Assembly (NCBI RefSeq): GCF_027568515.1
Contig: NZ_JANKZF010000009.1
Coordinates: 124,001 to 188,000 of the forward strand
Source: Arthrobacter sp. HY1533
GTDB taxonomy: Bacteria > Actinomycetota > Actinomycetes > Actinomycetales > Micrococcaceae
Direction of reading: 5' to 3'
DNA: 64,000 nt
A program made the position numbers and the translations under genes. Below, piece after piece: positions 63,778 to 64,000 of the stretch (position 1 is the first letter of the stretch; the number at the start of each line of letters is the position of its first letter). The notes under the pieces were generated by a model, which made no database searches, was not told where the DNA came from, and was given only the letters and a program-made list of their open reading frames with translations.

Positions 63778-64000
63778 TGAGGTTCCCCCACTAAATTTCC
63801 TGCGAAAATGGCTGTGTGCCCCCGATGAGCTGAGAAGCCTGTTCGAGACTATCAGCACTTCATGGTACAAACCAAGTTCAATCCAATTGATATACATTCT
63901 TAATGTTCGCGTCAACAGGTGTTTGCAAAAGACTTGTTGACGCCATGAATTTGACTATTTTGTTGCGGTTGTGCAGGTGTCAGCCATCTCCGGCGGCAGG
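63778..64000. other. Upstream region of the surface-protein gene
   Basis: 223 bp with no convincing gene. It is distinctly AT-rich, consistent with a promoter region, but no clear -35/-10 pair could be assigned. Confidence 0.4.

Overview
The window reads as the chromosome of a high-GC Gram-positive actinobacterium, most like an Arthrobacter-type member of the Micrococcaceae. The evidence is GC-rich coding sequence with many GTG/TTG starts, an actinobacterial Pmt protein mannosyltransferase, an RpfB-like resuscitation factor, a DUF222-HNH (13E12-type) protein, SufS/SufU, and the gene order tatD - rpf - rsmA - ispE - ABC-F and tRNA-Gln - glmU - prs - rplY - pth. This is family-level recognition from the sequence alone; no database search was run.

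Region 1 (1-25.6 kb) is mostly conserved housekeeping: an HNH endonuclease fragment, a frameshifted lipoprotein gene, an SGNH hydrolase, a DUF1461 membrane protein, pmt, rsmI, gabD, a MoxR/DUF58/transglutaminase operon, tatD, rpf, rsmA, ispE, an ABC-F ATPase, an orphan AbiEi-DUF559 protein, tRNA-Gln(TTG), glmU, prs, rplY and pth. Convergent genes here are separated by long perfect hairpin terminators.

Region 2 (25.7-60.7 kb) is an accessory polysaccharide locus between pth and sufS. It opens with three consecutive ~900-residue P-loop ATPase/LuxR regulators. It then holds a TauE-family permease plus APS kinase (cysC), a split Alg14/Alg13-type glycosyltransferase, a WbaP-type priming sugar phosphotransferase in line with cysQ-cysD-cysN, a lipoprotein, two related GH26-like hydrolases, a flippase, two Wzz-like proteins, two sulfotransferases of different families, a GT2, an APH-fold kinase, an O-antigen ligase/polymerase and a ~1,215-residue secreted beta-propeller/malectin/PKD protein. 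Sulfate activation (CysD, CysN, CysC), PAP removal (CysQ), two PAPS-dependent sulfotransferases and a complete Wzx/Wzy/Wzz-type assembly set together argue for a sulfated exopolysaccharide. No APS/PAPS or sulfite reductase gene is present. Non-coding DNA of this locus carries recurrent AGTACT / CAAGTA elements, including three pairs with an exact 15-bp offset ahead of the third regulator, and a tandem pair of nested hairpins ahead of the priming transferase.

Region 3 (60.7-64 kb) returns to general functions: sufS-sufU, a VanZ-like protein and a small LAxTG-type surface protein. Several genes (rsmI, rsmA, vanZ-like) start exactly 6 nt after a TANNNT -10 box and have no Shine-Dalgarno, consistent with leaderless mRNAs.
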